A stretch of 64,000 bases of DNA. It comes from Natrinema amylolyticum. GTDB taxonomy: Archaea; Halobacteriota; Halobacteria; Halobacteriales; Natrialbaceae. Shown here piece after piece: positions 32,226 through 40,948 of the stretch. The first letter of the stretch is position 1. Each line of letters starts with the position of its first letter. The notes under the pieces were generated by a model, which made no database searches, had not been told where the DNA came from, and was given only the letters and a program-made list of their open reading frames with translations. The stretch is from NCBI RefSeq assembly GCF_020515625.1, contig NZ_JAIWPJ010000001.1:1798001-1862000 (forward strand), read 5' to 3'. Position numbers and translations under genes: made by a program.

Positions 32226-34040
32226 TTACGGCGCGTAGTAGTACTCGCCCTCGCTCTTCTGCTGGCGATCCAGCTGCGATTCGGGCTTGTTGATCCGCGG
32301 GCGAGAGGTGCGCTCGTCGCGGCGGAACGTGACCTCGAGGTTCGCGAGGAACTCGTTCATGCCCTCGCGCATCTCCTGTGGCTGACCGGCGCGACCGTGG
32401 ACGGCGGGTTCGCCGTCGAAGACCATCAGGCGGTCAGCGAGCAGGTCCATCATGTAGATGTCGTGGTCGATGACCATCACGGTGGCGTCCTGCTGTTCGG
32501 CGAAGCGCCGGATGGCCTTGGCGGCCTGCACCCGCTGTTCGACGTCGAGGTGGGCCGACGGTTCGTCGAGTAGGTAGAGATCCGCCGAATCGGAGAGGCA
32601 GGCGGCGATGGCGACCCGCTGGCGTTCACCGCCGGAGAGATCGGAGAGGTTCTGCTCCATGATTCGTTCCAACTGGAGCGGCTGTGCGATCTCGGTGTTC
32701 CAGTAGGAGGACCCGAACTGGTCGGTGATCGAGGAGAGGAAGGCGTCGACCCGCATGTGCTGGTCGATAGTGACGTACTGGGGTTTGTAGGAGATGTCCT
32801 GATCGAGATCGGCGTCGCCCTCGTCGGGCGTGAGATTCCCCGTGAGCAGTTTCGCGAAGGTCGACTTCCCGATCCCGTTGGGACCGACGACGCCCAGGAC
32901 TTCGTTCTCTCGGATCGAGCCGCCCTCGACCTCGAGGCTGAACTCGCCGTCGCCGTAGCTCTTCGTGAGGTCGGGATACTCCACGAGCGTGTCGGCGGTA
33001 GTCACGGTCCGCGGGGCGTGTTCCTCGAACTCGATGGGATCTGGCCGGATCCGCATGTTCTCGTTCTCCAGATAGCCCGAGAGGTACTCGTTTATCCCGT
33101 TGCGGACGGACTTCGGTGAGGTGATGACACCGTACGCGCCGGGTTCACCGTAGGCGACGTGGAGGGTGTCGGCGAGCAGATCGAGGATCGCGAGGTCGTG
33201 TTCGACGACGAGGACCGACTTGTCCTCCTCCTCGGCGAGTTCGCGGATCAGCCGCGCCGCGGTCACCCGCTGGCCGATGTCCAGATACGGCGTCACCTCG
33301 TCGAGGAAGTAGAAGTCCGTGTCCCGGGCGAGCGTGGCCGCGATGGCGACCCGCTGGAGCTCCCCGCCCGAGAGGTCGTCGATCGACTGCTCCATGACGG
33401 GTCCGAGCGAGAGCCGCTCGACGAGCTCGTCGAGGGCCCCGCGCTCGTCGGTCCGCTCGAGCAGCTCGCGGGTGTTCCCGTCGAAGGTGTTCGGAATCTG
33501 GTCGACGTACTGGGGCTTCTGTGCGATCGTGATGTCCCCGTCGCGGACGTCCGCGATGTAGTCCTGCAGTTCGGTCCCGCGGTAGGCTTCCAGCACCTCG
33601 TCCCAACCCGGTTCCTCCTCGTGTCGGCCGAGGTTCGGCTCGAGTTCGCCGGCCAGAATGCGGACGGCGGTCGTCTTCCCGATCCCGTTCGGGCCGAGGA
33701 TCCCGGTGACCTGACCCTCCTGTGGCGCGGGGAGTCCGTACAGCGAGAAGGCGTTCTCGCCGTAGCGGTGGACCGGCTCGTCCTGGAGCTCCTGCGGGAG
33801 GTTGATGATCTCGATGGCGTCGAACGGACACTTCTCGACGCAGATCCCGCAAGTCTCGCCGAGACAGATCTCCTCGGAGATGTGGATCTGCTCGGGCTGG
33901 CCCTCTGCGGCCTCCTCGCCGCGGAGGGTGATACACTCCTTGCCGGTTCGGTTCGGCGGACAGTAGTTCTTGCACTCGTAGCTACACCGATCCGGCTGGC
34001 ATCGGTCTAAGTCTACGACGGCGATGCTGTCGTCGGCCAT
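32226..34040 (-). CDS. Ribosome recycling ATPase Rli1/ABCE1
   Basis: A 604-residue ABCE protein. The N-terminus binds two [4Fe-4S] clusters (CQPDRCSYECKNYCP and CLGETCGICVEKCPFDAI). Nucleotide-binding domain 1 has GPNGIGKTT, LSGGELQRV and FLDEVTPYLD; domain 2 has GPNGIGKST, LSGGERQRV and LLDEPSAHLD. There is a hinge between the domains. ABCE1 splits ribosomes after termination in archaea and eukaryotes and is essential. The C-terminus ends in a tyrosine-rich GEYYYAP. It lies just 1 nt after the EMC6-like gene, so the two are probably one operon. Confidence 0.97.
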   Translation of the reverse strand: MADDSIAVVDLDRCQPDRCSYECKNYCPPNRTGKECITLRGEEAAEGQPEQIHISEEICLGETCGICVEKCPFDAIEIINLPQELQDEPVHRYGENAFSLYGLPAPQEGQVTGILGPNGIGKTTAVRILAGELEPNLGRHEEEPGWDEVLEAYRGTELQDYIADVRDGDITIAQKPQYVDQIPNTFDGNTRELLERTDERGALDELVERLSLGPVMEQSIDDLSGGELQRVAIAATLARDTDFYFLDEVTPYLDIGQRVTAARLIRELAEEEDKSVLVVEHDLAILDLLADTLHVAYGEPGAYGVITSPKSVRNGINEYLSGYLENENMRIRPDPIEFEEHAPRTVTTADTLVEYPDLTKSYGDGEFSLEVEGGSIRENEVLGVVGPNGIGKSTFAKLLTGNLTPDEGDADLDQDISYKPQYVTIDQHMRVDAFLSSITDQFGSSYWNTEIAQPLQLERIMEQNLSDLSGGERQRVAIAACLSDSADLYLLDEPSAHLDVEQRVQAAKAIRRFAEQQDATVMVIDHDIYMMDLLADRLMVFDGEPAVHGRAGQPQEMREGMNEFLANLEVTFRRDERTSRPRINKPESQLDRQQKSEGEYYYAP

Positions 34041-34041
34041 A

Positions 34042-34356
34042 TCAGGACGCCTCCGCGGTCAGCAGGATTCCCCACGTCACGAACCACAGCGAGAAGGTCA
34101 TGAACGCGATGAACAGGTAGTGTTTCGCCCCGAACTCGTCCTCGCCGTAGATCCCCGAGGCGTTGATGAGGACGTACTGGACGAGGATCGCCCCGACGAC
34201 GAACGCGAGCGCCTGCGTGTTCTCCGCGGCCGTCGCGGTGACACCCACCCAGTTCGCGGAGGCCAGCGCCGCAGCGACGCCCAGCAGCGCGGACAAGGCG
34301 GTCACGCTGACCGAGCGGATGTGCTCGCGCCGGTCGCTGATCGATTCGGTCGACAT
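34042..34356 (-). CDS. EMC6-like small membrane protein
   Basis: A 104-residue protein with three membrane helices (SALLGVAAALASANWVGVTAT, LAFVVGAILVQYVLINASGIY, YLFIAFMTFSLWFVTWGILL). The length and helix placement match haloarchaeal EMC6-like proteins, distant relatives of the ER membrane-complex subunit, possibly involved in membrane protein insertion. The stop codon is 1 nt before the Rli1 start, suggesting co-expression of translation recycling and membrane insertion functions; that link is inference. Confidence 0.75.
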   Translation of the reverse strand: MSTESISDRREHIRSVSVTALSALLGVAAALASANWVGVTATAAENTQALAFVVGAILVQYVLINASGIYGEDEFGAKHYLFIAFMTFSLWFVTWGILLTAEAS

Positions 34357-34436
34357 AGAGGAAAATCCGAGGCCGGAGCTAAAAAGGCGTTCGCATTAGC
34401 CGAAGTACGTCTCGACACCACACCAAGGGTCCGAAC

Positions 34437-35285
34437 TCAATCAATGATATAGAAGATGTCGCTGTCATCGCGATCGTTCCTGTTCTTCCGTTGTTCGGAA
34501 TAGGCAACCGTGTATCGCTCGCCGGAGCTGCCAACGACATTGATCCCGTCCATTCGAATTTCGACCGTTCCGCTCTCACCGCCACTAGGGTCGTAAATGA
34601 TCTGGTCACCGCCATTGTAACTGACCGTGCCGGCTCCACTGACGACGGTCGGGGATCCGGAAGTGTAGTCCACGCCGCCATTCGTCTGCGGGTCGCTGAC
34701 GTTGATATACACTTCGTCGTTGTTCTTCAGCCCGTCACCGCTGAACGAGAACGTCTGACTCGTGTTCCCGGTACCGACATCGTCCGCCTGGAAATTAACC
34801 ACACCACTGCCACTCCCCTTCTTACACTGAATGTCGACAGTGGTGTTAAACGATACACCACTGACCATGGTCGTCGCTCCGTCGACTTCGACAATTTCGA
34901 CTCCTATATCATGGACGCCGGCAGATACCGAGTCTGCACAGACGACCGTGACGTTCTCGCTCCCTCCCGATGCGATCGTTTCTCCGGGATTGGGGCTATC
35001 TACCGCAAGCGCATCGCTGTCGTTGTGGATCTTGAATTCGATGATATCGACATCCTCGTTGAGGTTATTGAAAAGCGTCGCTACTTGTTCCGGCGGATCG
35101 TCACCGCGTAACGTCCCGATGTCGTTTTCGTTGTCGACACCCAGATACGCGTTCGATTGGTCACTGGGAACGTTTACGGTCGTTCCTCGATCGGCAGCGA
35201 ACGAGCTGAACCCGAACACTGGGCCCGCCATTAGCACCGCTCCCATGGCAATAAACAGGACCGCCAGTTTACTGAGTGTGTTCAT
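34437..35285 (-). CDS. Exported beta-rich protein with TasA/DUF1102-like N-terminus
   Basis: A 282-residue protein starting at 35285 (MNTLSKLAVLFIAMGAVLMA), a signal-type hydrophobic leader. It is followed by FSSFAADRGTTVNVPSDQSNAYLGV, close to the ADR.V.V....AYL motif also found in the proteins at 36077 and 40299. The mature part is Gly/Asn/Ser/Thr-rich and beta-sheet-like, with two cysteines (about VCADSVSAG and DIQCKKG) that may pair. It is 3 nt from the wHTH gene upstream, so co-transcribed. Likely a surface or fibre component; no catalytic residues seen. Confidence 0.72.
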   Translation of the reverse strand: MNTLSKLAVLFIAMGAVLMAGPVFGFSSFAADRGTTVNVPSDQSNAYLGVDNENDIGTLRGDDPPEQVATLFNNLNEDVDIIEFKIHNDSDALAVDSPNPGETIASGGSENVTVVCADSVSAGVHDIGVEIVEVDGATTMVSGVSFNTTVDIQCKKGSGSGVVNFQADDVGTGNTSQTFSFSGDGLKNNDEVYINVSDPQTNGGVDYTSGSPTVVSGAGTVSYNGGDQIIYDPSGGESGTVEIRMDGINVVGSSGERYTVAYSEQRKNRNDRDDSDIFYIID

Positions 35286-35287
35286 CG

Positions 35288-35860
35288 TTACGGTGGCCGT
35301 TCCATCTCTCCGAGTCGCATCCGTCGATTCTGTACCACGTGAACGACTGCCGACACGGCAAACAGTGTGAACACCAGCGTCGCCCAGCCGAGCTCCGGTA
35401 CCGTCTCGGTCGGAATCACCTCGAGCCACAACCCACCCATCACGACCGAGCCAACGGCGGTCAGCCCCAGATAGTACGTCGCCCACGGGACCGAATCGCC
35501 GGGGACGATGTCGAGGTAGACGTCTAATTCGGCGGCCTCGTCGGTGAGTTCGATCGTCCGATCGTCGAACTCGATGACGTCGGCTCGCTCGAGCGTCGGC
35601 AGATGGGTCTGCTGCAGCGACGTGTAGACTCGCTTTCGTTCGGCGGACGTGATCGCCTCGACCTCTTTGTCGAGTTCCCAGGCGGCGACGTGTTCGGCGA
35701 GATCACCGAGCGGAACCGGTTCGCCCTCGCGCTTGCAGTAGTGAATGGCGTACCGGCGGCGCTGATTGCTCAACAGGTCGAAAATCTCGCCTTCCCGTGA
35801 CTGATCGTCCCGACCTGTTGGCCCCCCCGTACTCGGTTTGCTCTCGCTGGTCGTCGCCAT
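35288..35860 (-). CDS. Membrane-bound winged-helix regulator (DUF7344-like)
   Basis: A 190-residue protein. The N-terminal half is a winged helix (EIFDLLSNQRRRYAIHYCKREG ... ITSAERKRVYTSLQQTHLPTLERADVIEFDD), the pattern of haloarchaeal DUF7344-type DNA-binding domains. The C-terminus has two membrane helices (YYLGLTAVGSVVMGGLWLEVI and LGWATLVFTLFAVSAVVHVV). A one-component membrane regulator is implied. It is transcribed with the exported protein downstream and may control this surface locus. Promoter candidate GTTATGTATC near 35895-35904. Confidence 0.8.
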   Translation of the reverse strand: MATTSESKPSTGGPTGRDDQSREGEIFDLLSNQRRRYAIHYCKREGEPVPLGDLAEHVAAWELDKEVEAITSAERKRVYTSLQQTHLPTLERADVIEFDDRTIELTDEAAELDVYLDIVPGDSVPWATYYLGLTAVGSVVMGGLWLEVIPTETVPELGWATLVFTLFAVSAVVHVVQNRRMRLGEMERPP

Positions 35861-36076
35861 CCCCTGTTCAGTATGATTATCAGCGCTGTTGATACATAAC
35901 GCTTGTTGCCGGCTGAAGCGTTCGCTCGAAACCGTTTCCGGAGTTTTCAGGAGGGATTCACAGAATCGATAGCGAATCGATCCCCATTCCGGAAGTCCAC
36001 TCCTTTTCCGTCGGAAATGCCACTCGTTTCGAGGACGAGACCGTCGCAGCCGAAACGGCTGCGATCGCGACCGTCC

Positions 36077-36586
36077 CTATTCACACTGAATCGTAATCTC
36101 GCGCTCGAGTTCGATAGTGATTTTCCCATCGCTGGTTTCGATAGCGAACGCGAGAACCGTGCTGTCGGTCTGTTGGCTTCCGATCGGGGCGTCACAGTGG
36201 AACTCGGCTTCGACAACGTACTCGCCGTCGACTGCGTTCAGCTCCCAGTTCTCGAGAGACGGATTTCCGTCATTCTCGGTTTCCACGGAGAGACGTTCCC
36301 GTTCAATAGCCAGTTCGGGAGGCGGAGTTTGGTCACTGATAGTGACGATCTCGACATCGTATTCGCGATAGCCACCGAAACAAACGAACCCCTCACACAC
36401 GAAGTTCCCCTCCTCTAAGCCAATCTGATCCGTCTTCTCGAGGGCCAAGAGCGCGTTCTCATCAGTTGCGGTTTCGACACTGACCCCTCGGTCGGCGTTC
36501 GTCACGTCGAACGCACCGCTCGAGGCGGCGAGTACGAACCCGCCGACGATGATCAGTCCGAGACCGAGAAACGTGCTTGATCGCAT
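36077..36586 (-). CDS. Small exported protein with the ADRGVxV motif
   Basis: A 169-residue protein with an N-terminal signal helix (STFLGLGLIIVGGFVLAASSG) and then AFDVTNADRGVSVETATDENALLAL, the same motif as the two other small exported proteins in the locus. Three to four cysteines (VCEGFVCFGG, FHCDAP and a final IQCE) could form disulfides outside the cell. The mature domain is beta-rich. Function is unknown; it is best explained as a member of the putative TasA/camelysin-like set. A separate transcription unit from the regulator is possible, as a 216-nt gap lies between. Confidence 0.7.
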   Translation of the reverse strand: MRSSTFLGLGLIIVGGFVLAASSGAFDVTNADRGVSVETATDENALLALEKTDQIGLEEGNFVCEGFVCFGGYREYDVEIVTISDQTPPPELAIERERLSVETENDGNPSLENWELNAVDGEYVVEAEFHCDAPIGSQQTDSTVLAFAIETSDGKITIELEREITIQCE

Positions 36587-36750
36587 GGGACGTCAGTGAA
36601 GTGCGTTCGCTCGGAACCCGTGCGGGCTAGACAGAGAGCCGTCTCTTCGCCCGTCGTTCTGTCGACACGGGACCCGACACTCGGTGAGAGCACAGCTGGA
36701 CGGTCCCCCTTTTCGTTCGGAAGTGAGGGGGGTAGATCGCAGCACCGCCA

Positions 36751-39700
36751 TTAGCCGATGACGATGGTATCGGCGTCGACGTCGACGCCGGTGTCGCCCG
36801 TCACACCGTTCGTCTCGTCCGTGGTGGAATCGCCAGTTCCAACCGACGGCGAACTCCCCTCAGCGGTGTCTCCCTCGAGCGTCGGATCCACGTCCTCGAC
36901 CCCGCCCGCGTCACGGCCGTCGCCGGCGTCGACGTCGGTCGAATCACCGCCGCCGGGTTTGATCGTGATGCTGGGCGTTCCGGGGTCGACGCCCGCGCGT
37001 TCGACCTCGACGTAGACGATCAGATCGTTAAAGTCCGGATCGTTGGTTCTGTCGGGGTTTCGTTCGTAGGCCTCGACCGCGTCGTCCCAGAGTGCGTCGA
37101 TATCATCCTCGTCGCACACCCGTCCGCACTCGGCCGTATTCTCGAAGAGGAACACGAACTCGCCCGAATCGAGATCGAGTTCGTCCTCGTCCTTCACGAG
37201 GCCTCGCTCGTCGAGGGCCTCGGTGGCGCTGATCTGTTGGTCCGCACCCGCGGGAAGCGCCGGGATCGTATTGTTCTCGGCGCTCCGAACGCGGACGTTC
37301 TGTAGGTTCTCGCCCTGCGACGCGTCGATCGGACCGAATTCGGTATTTGACGAGACGTCCTTACACCACTCGAGCGCTCGGTCTTCGGGATCCGAGTAGT
37401 GGGATAGTTCGTCGGGGTCGGTGCTTCGATCGTTACACAGACTATATCTAGTATTCCGAAGAGTGAGTTCCGTCTCGTCTTCAACCGTAAAGTTATACGT
37501 GTAACTATCATCGGTCTTGTCCTGCCACGTCGGTCCGGTGTTGATATTATCACCGCCGGTCGGGTTGTCGAAGGAATGTTCGGTCCCGCCGTTCGCGACC
37601 ACGTCCAGGGTCATCGGCGCGAGGAGGTGAACGTACTCGTACTCACCTCCACCCCATCGCCCTCCTCCGGTCCACCGTCTGCTGTTTCCGGAGACCTGTG
37701 AGCCCACGACATCGACGGTCACGTTCGCGTTGTCGATTTCACCTAAGCCGACCCGACCGGGATCGATTCCGGTATCGACGACGAAATCAATGGTCTCGGT
37801 TCCGTCATCCGTCCGAATCGTCGCCCGATACTCCCCGTCGAGGAGTTTACTCTCGTTGAGCTCCAGCTCGATGGTATCCGATTCGCCGAACGACCGAGTG
37901 ATTTCCCGTTCGAAGAGGTCCCCGTACGGATTTTCGCCCTCGAGTTCGTCTGGCATCTCGTCGAGGTACTCGAGGTTCAGACTGGCGGTCTGTGAGCCGG
38001 AGTCGACGCCGGTGTTCTCGAGATCGGCCGTGATCGTGACCGTATCATCGTCGACCGTGGCGTTCCCGTTCGACAGCTCGAAGTTCGTTTCGGGTTCGCC
38101 GACGTAGAACGATCCCTGCTCGCTCAGGCCCTCGCCGTCGGCGACGATGTCGTAATTGTAGACCGTTCCCGATTCGAAGTCGTAGTCGGCGGGATCGATA
38201 TCGAACGAGACCGTGCCGTGTTCGCCGCTGTCGAGCGTTATCGGTTCGGTGCGGTCGACACCGGCTTTCGGAATCGTCACTCTGACCTCCCGTGTCTCGC
38301 CGTCGCTGGCGTAGGTGCTCGCCACTTCGGCGTCGACGGTGAACGGGTCGCCATTGACGACGATCTGATCGCCTCCGACGCCCTCGTCCTCGACGACGAT
38401 GAACGTCCCTTCCTCCCCAGTTGCTTCCCCAATGACGGTCCCGGTCGCCTCGTCGTCACCCGTCCGGATCTCGAACTCGTTCGAGCCGTACGGCAGGGCG
38501 CTCTTATCGACCGTCCAGCTGACCGTCCCGGTCGCACCGTAGTCCAGCGTGACCGTCTCGCTCGCTGTGACGTCGTACTCCTCAAAATCGATGGTCACGG
38601 TACGGTCTCCTTCCTCGAGACCGTGATTCCGGACCTCGGCGGTGATGGTGACGTTTCCGTCACCGGTCGGCGTCGTTTCGATGTCGTCCTCGGTCACGTT
38701 GAAGTCCGATCCCGGTTCGCCGAGGTAGAACTCTCCGCGATCGTTGAGCGTATCGTCGACGTTTCCGGAGTCGTCGAGCGTCTCGATCCTGTACTCGTAC
38801 GTTCGCCCCGGCGTGAGATCGTCCTCGTACGAGTCGATCTTGACTGATCGCTGTTTCGTTTGTCCGCCCGGAACGGCCGCACTGCCGCCGCTGTTTGCCT
38901 CCTCTATCGGTGTCCCAACGATAGAAACCTGCATCGTCGGTGGCGTCGCGGTATCGCTACCGGTGTTGTTCAGCGTTGCCTGGAACCGGAGATTCTTCCC
39001 GAATTCACGCCGGTGATCGCCCGGTCCATCCGTGTTTTTGAGGCCGTCGTCCGACTCGATCAGTAGCGTTTCGGTATCTGCGGGTTCCCTGATCGACGTG
39101 ATGTTCACCTCGACGGTTCGGTCGGCCTCCTTGTGTTCGACGTCAACCTCGGGGTACTCCCCGTCACCGACCGCGTCCTCGAGGTACCGGTTCCACCCAT
39201 CGTGGTACGTGCTGTTCTCGATCCGGAAACTGACATCGGTCCCCGTGGGACACTCCGCAGCGGCGTTGCCGATTCGATCGGTGAGATCCGTCGACTCGCT
39301 GTGGTTCGCTCGCGCCATCGGATCGCTCCCACCGAAATCGCCCTCCTCGAGTTGGAGGACCTGCAGCTGTAACCTGTCCCCGTCGTATCCGATCTGGGGC
39401 TCCGAAACGACGCTGGTCCGGCCGTCGGTCTGCTCCCAGACGCCACCGCCCTGGTGGGCGATCGTCCGACCATCGAGTTCGAACTCGAGTGCGCGTAACT
39501 CACCCGTGACGGGCGAACACCGGGTTCCGTCCGTCGCGTTGAACCACCTGACGGAGATATTTCCGTCGTCCGCGACCGTCGGTTCACCACCCTGCATTTC
39601 GTCGATCGGCAGCGGCTGGTCTTCACCCGTCACCGCGGCCGTCGTGATTCTGTGGTCCGTCTCGCTGACGAACTGTTGGGTCTGTTCGTTATCGACTTCC

Positions 39701-39858
39701 GCTTCGATCGCGTCGAACATCGCTGACCCGGCGACGAACACCAGTGACGCGCCCAGTATCACGAGTGCAAACAGCAATATGATTCCGATCATCGGACTCG
39801 CCCCTCGCTCCTCGGAGTCGCTCGCCTGACCCCGGAACGGACTTTTTTCACCCACCAT
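36751..39858 (-). CDS. Giant type IV pilin-like surface protein with CARDB-type Ig repeats (DUF7289-like)
   Basis: About 1035 residues from ATG 39858. Near residue 20 it has a prepilin-like segment, EERGASPMIGIILLFALVIL, which resembles haloarchaeal type IV pilin leaders (cf. AVSPVIG...) and would be cut by PibD-type peptidase and assembled or anchored by its hydrophobic helix. At least three to four Ig-like (CARDB) units follow, recognisable by GEFYLGEP and GSFYVGEP bridges and by VTITAEVRNHGLEEGDRTV and VTITADLENTGVDSGSQTA. C-terminally a domain with several cysteines and a long Asp/Thr/Gly/Ser-rich tail end the protein. A TATA element (39891-39900) precedes it. Confidence 0.8.
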   Translation of the reverse strand: MVGEKSPFRGQASDSEERGASPMIGIILLFALVILGASLVFVAGSAMFDAIEAEVDNEQTQQFVSETDHRITTAAVTGEDQPLPIDEMQGGEPTVADDGNISVRWFNATDGTRCSPVTGELRALEFELDGRTIAHQGGGVWEQTDGRTSVVSEPQIGYDGDRLQLQVLQLEEGDFGGSDPMARANHSESTDLTDRIGNAAAECPTGTDVSFRIENSTYHDGWNRYLEDAVGDGEYPEVDVEHKEADRTVEVNITSIREPADTETLLIESDDGLKNTDGPGDHRREFGKNLRFQATLNNTGSDTATPPTMQVSIVGTPIEEANSGGSAAVPGGQTKQRSVKIDSYEDDLTPGRTYEYRIETLDDSGNVDDTLNDRGEFYLGEPGSDFNVTEDDIETTPTGDGNVTITAEVRNHGLEEGDRTVTIDFEEYDVTASETVTLDYGATGTVSWTVDKSALPYGSNEFEIRTGDDEATGTVIGEATGEEGTFIVVEDEGVGGDQIVVNGDPFTVDAEVASTYASDGETREVRVTIPKAGVDRTEPITLDSGEHGTVSFDIDPADYDFESGTVYNYDIVADGEGLSEQGSFYVGEPETNFELSNGNATVDDDTVTITADLENTGVDSGSQTASLNLEYLDEMPDELEGENPYGDLFEREITRSFGESDTIELELNESKLLDGEYRATIRTDDGTETIDFVVDTGIDPGRVGLGEIDNANVTVDVVGSQVSGNSRRWTGGGRWGGGEYEYVHLLAPMTLDVVANGGTEHSFDNPTGGDNINTGPTWQDKTDDSYTYNFTVEDETELTLRNTRYSLCNDRSTDPDELSHYSDPEDRALEWCKDVSSNTEFGPIDASQGENLQNVRVRSAENNTIPALPAGADQQISATEALDERGLVKDEDELDLDSGEFVFLFENTAECGRVCDEDDIDALWDDAVEAYERNPDRTNDPDFNDLIVYVEVERAGVDPGTPSITIKPGGGDSTDVDAGDGRDAGGVEDVDPTLEGDTAEGSSPSVGTGDSTTDETNGVTGDTGVDVDADTIVIG

Positions 39859-40298
39859 TAGCTCGTATTCTCTTACTGTGAGAAATATGGATATAAAAAT
39901 ACGCATGGTGGTTCTGTTATCATAACCTGAAATATCCATCTCAGGTAACACTTGATCGCGACGAACCGCGGTGATACAGACTGTCGAATCCGGGGTTACG
40001 AGCGCTGGTCCGCCAGTGCCGGGTTTTGTGCCGCTCGCTCGAGAGCAGTGATCGACCGGCCCTGATATCGTGTCCCGTCATCACATCGCGGTGCTCTCTC
40101 GGCGGCGTTTCAGGCGGTACTTGTCCGCCTCGAGGCCCGAAAATACGCGTTCAAGACCGCCTTGAACCACTGTATGGCCGGTCTTTCGCCGGTTCCGGTT
40201 ACTCAATACAAAGGGGGTGGGGTTTGTGGGTAGGAGTAGGAACTGCGTTCCAGCACCCGGCGCGGTCGGTGCTGGGGCGTGGACTGGAAACCATAACC
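39859..40298. other. Divergent intergenic region of the surface locus
   Basis: About 440 bases between the two arms of the locus. The end nearest 39859 is AT-rich and holds the minus-strand TATA box, a perfect palindrome GTTATCATAAC (about 39917-39927) and a short inverted pair CCTGA...TCAGG, any of which could be operator sites. The middle is GC-rich with no convincing coding frame. Near 40200-40250 there is a G-rich run (GGGGGTGGGG) and a CAATACAAAG element that may be part of the plus-strand promoter. Confidence 0.5.
39891..39900 (-). promoter_or_regulatory. TATA box of the giant surface protein gene
   Basis: On the minus strand the sequence reads ATTTTTATAT, about 35-40 nt before the ATG at 39858, which predicts a short leader of about 10 nt. 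Confidence 0.6.
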
Positions 40299-40868
40299 AT
40301 GAGAATGAATCGACGCAACGTGTTAGTTGGACTGGGTACGATTGTTGCTGGCGGCGGCGCTGCGCTCGGAACGGGCGCGTTTAGTAGCGTGCGGGCAGAC
40401 CGGACCGTGACCGTCAACACCGCTGGTGACTCGAGCGCATATCTGGGTGTCAGCGTGACTGGAAATTATGCTGTGGACGGAGGAAGCGGGGACGCTGTCG
40501 AAATCGACCTCGGTGACTCGAGTACCGGTGACGGGTTTAACGACGACGCGGTGACTGACGTCACCGGGATTCTCACGCTCTCTAACAACGCTGCGGACGG
40601 CAATCAAATAACCGTGGGATTCGACGACGGTTCCGGAAGCCAGACGGCGACGAGAACGATAGTCGTCGAAACCGATAGTAGCGGCGATGTTGTGGCAGAG
40701 GTCGACTTCGAGCTCGCCAGCGATGATGGGAGCGGCAATCAGAAGACGCTGTCAGACACCACCTCCTCTGTCGACGTAAACGCGACCGTGCGAACGGGGA
40801 GTGAAACCACTGCGTCTTCGTCTACTGCAGACAAGACGAGCGGCTCTCTCACACTGATAGCGAACTAG
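40299..40868 (+). CDS. Tat-like exported protein of the TasA/DUF1102-like set
   Basis: A 189-residue protein with start MRMNRRNVLVGLGTIVAGG at 40299 (a second ATG is at 40305). The twin arginine before a weakly hydrophobic, Gly/Ala-rich stretch suggests Tat export. The mature start GAFSSVRADRTVTVNTAGD, then SSAYLGVSV, matches the motif shared with the proteins at 34437 and 36077. The rest is Thr/Ser/Asp/Gly-rich and beta-strand-like, with no cysteines. This is a good candidate for a repeated fibre subunit. A longer upstream frame was rejected because its sequence is not coding-like. Confidence 0.76.
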   Translation: MRMNRRNVLVGLGTIVAGGGAALGTGAFSSVRADRTVTVNTAGDSSAYLGVSVTGNYAVDGGSGDAVEIDLGDSSTGDGFNDDAVTDVTGILTLSNNAADGNQITVGFDDGSGSQTATRTIVVETDSSGDVVAEVDFELASDDGSGNQKTLSDTTSSVDVNATVRTGSETTASSSTADKTSGSLTLIAN

Positions 40869-40948
40869 TCTCCGTTCCGGCTGGTAGCGGTCCCTGTTTC
40901 GAGCTATCCGCTGTTCGGTAGAAATCGCTACCGCGTCACGAAAACCGA

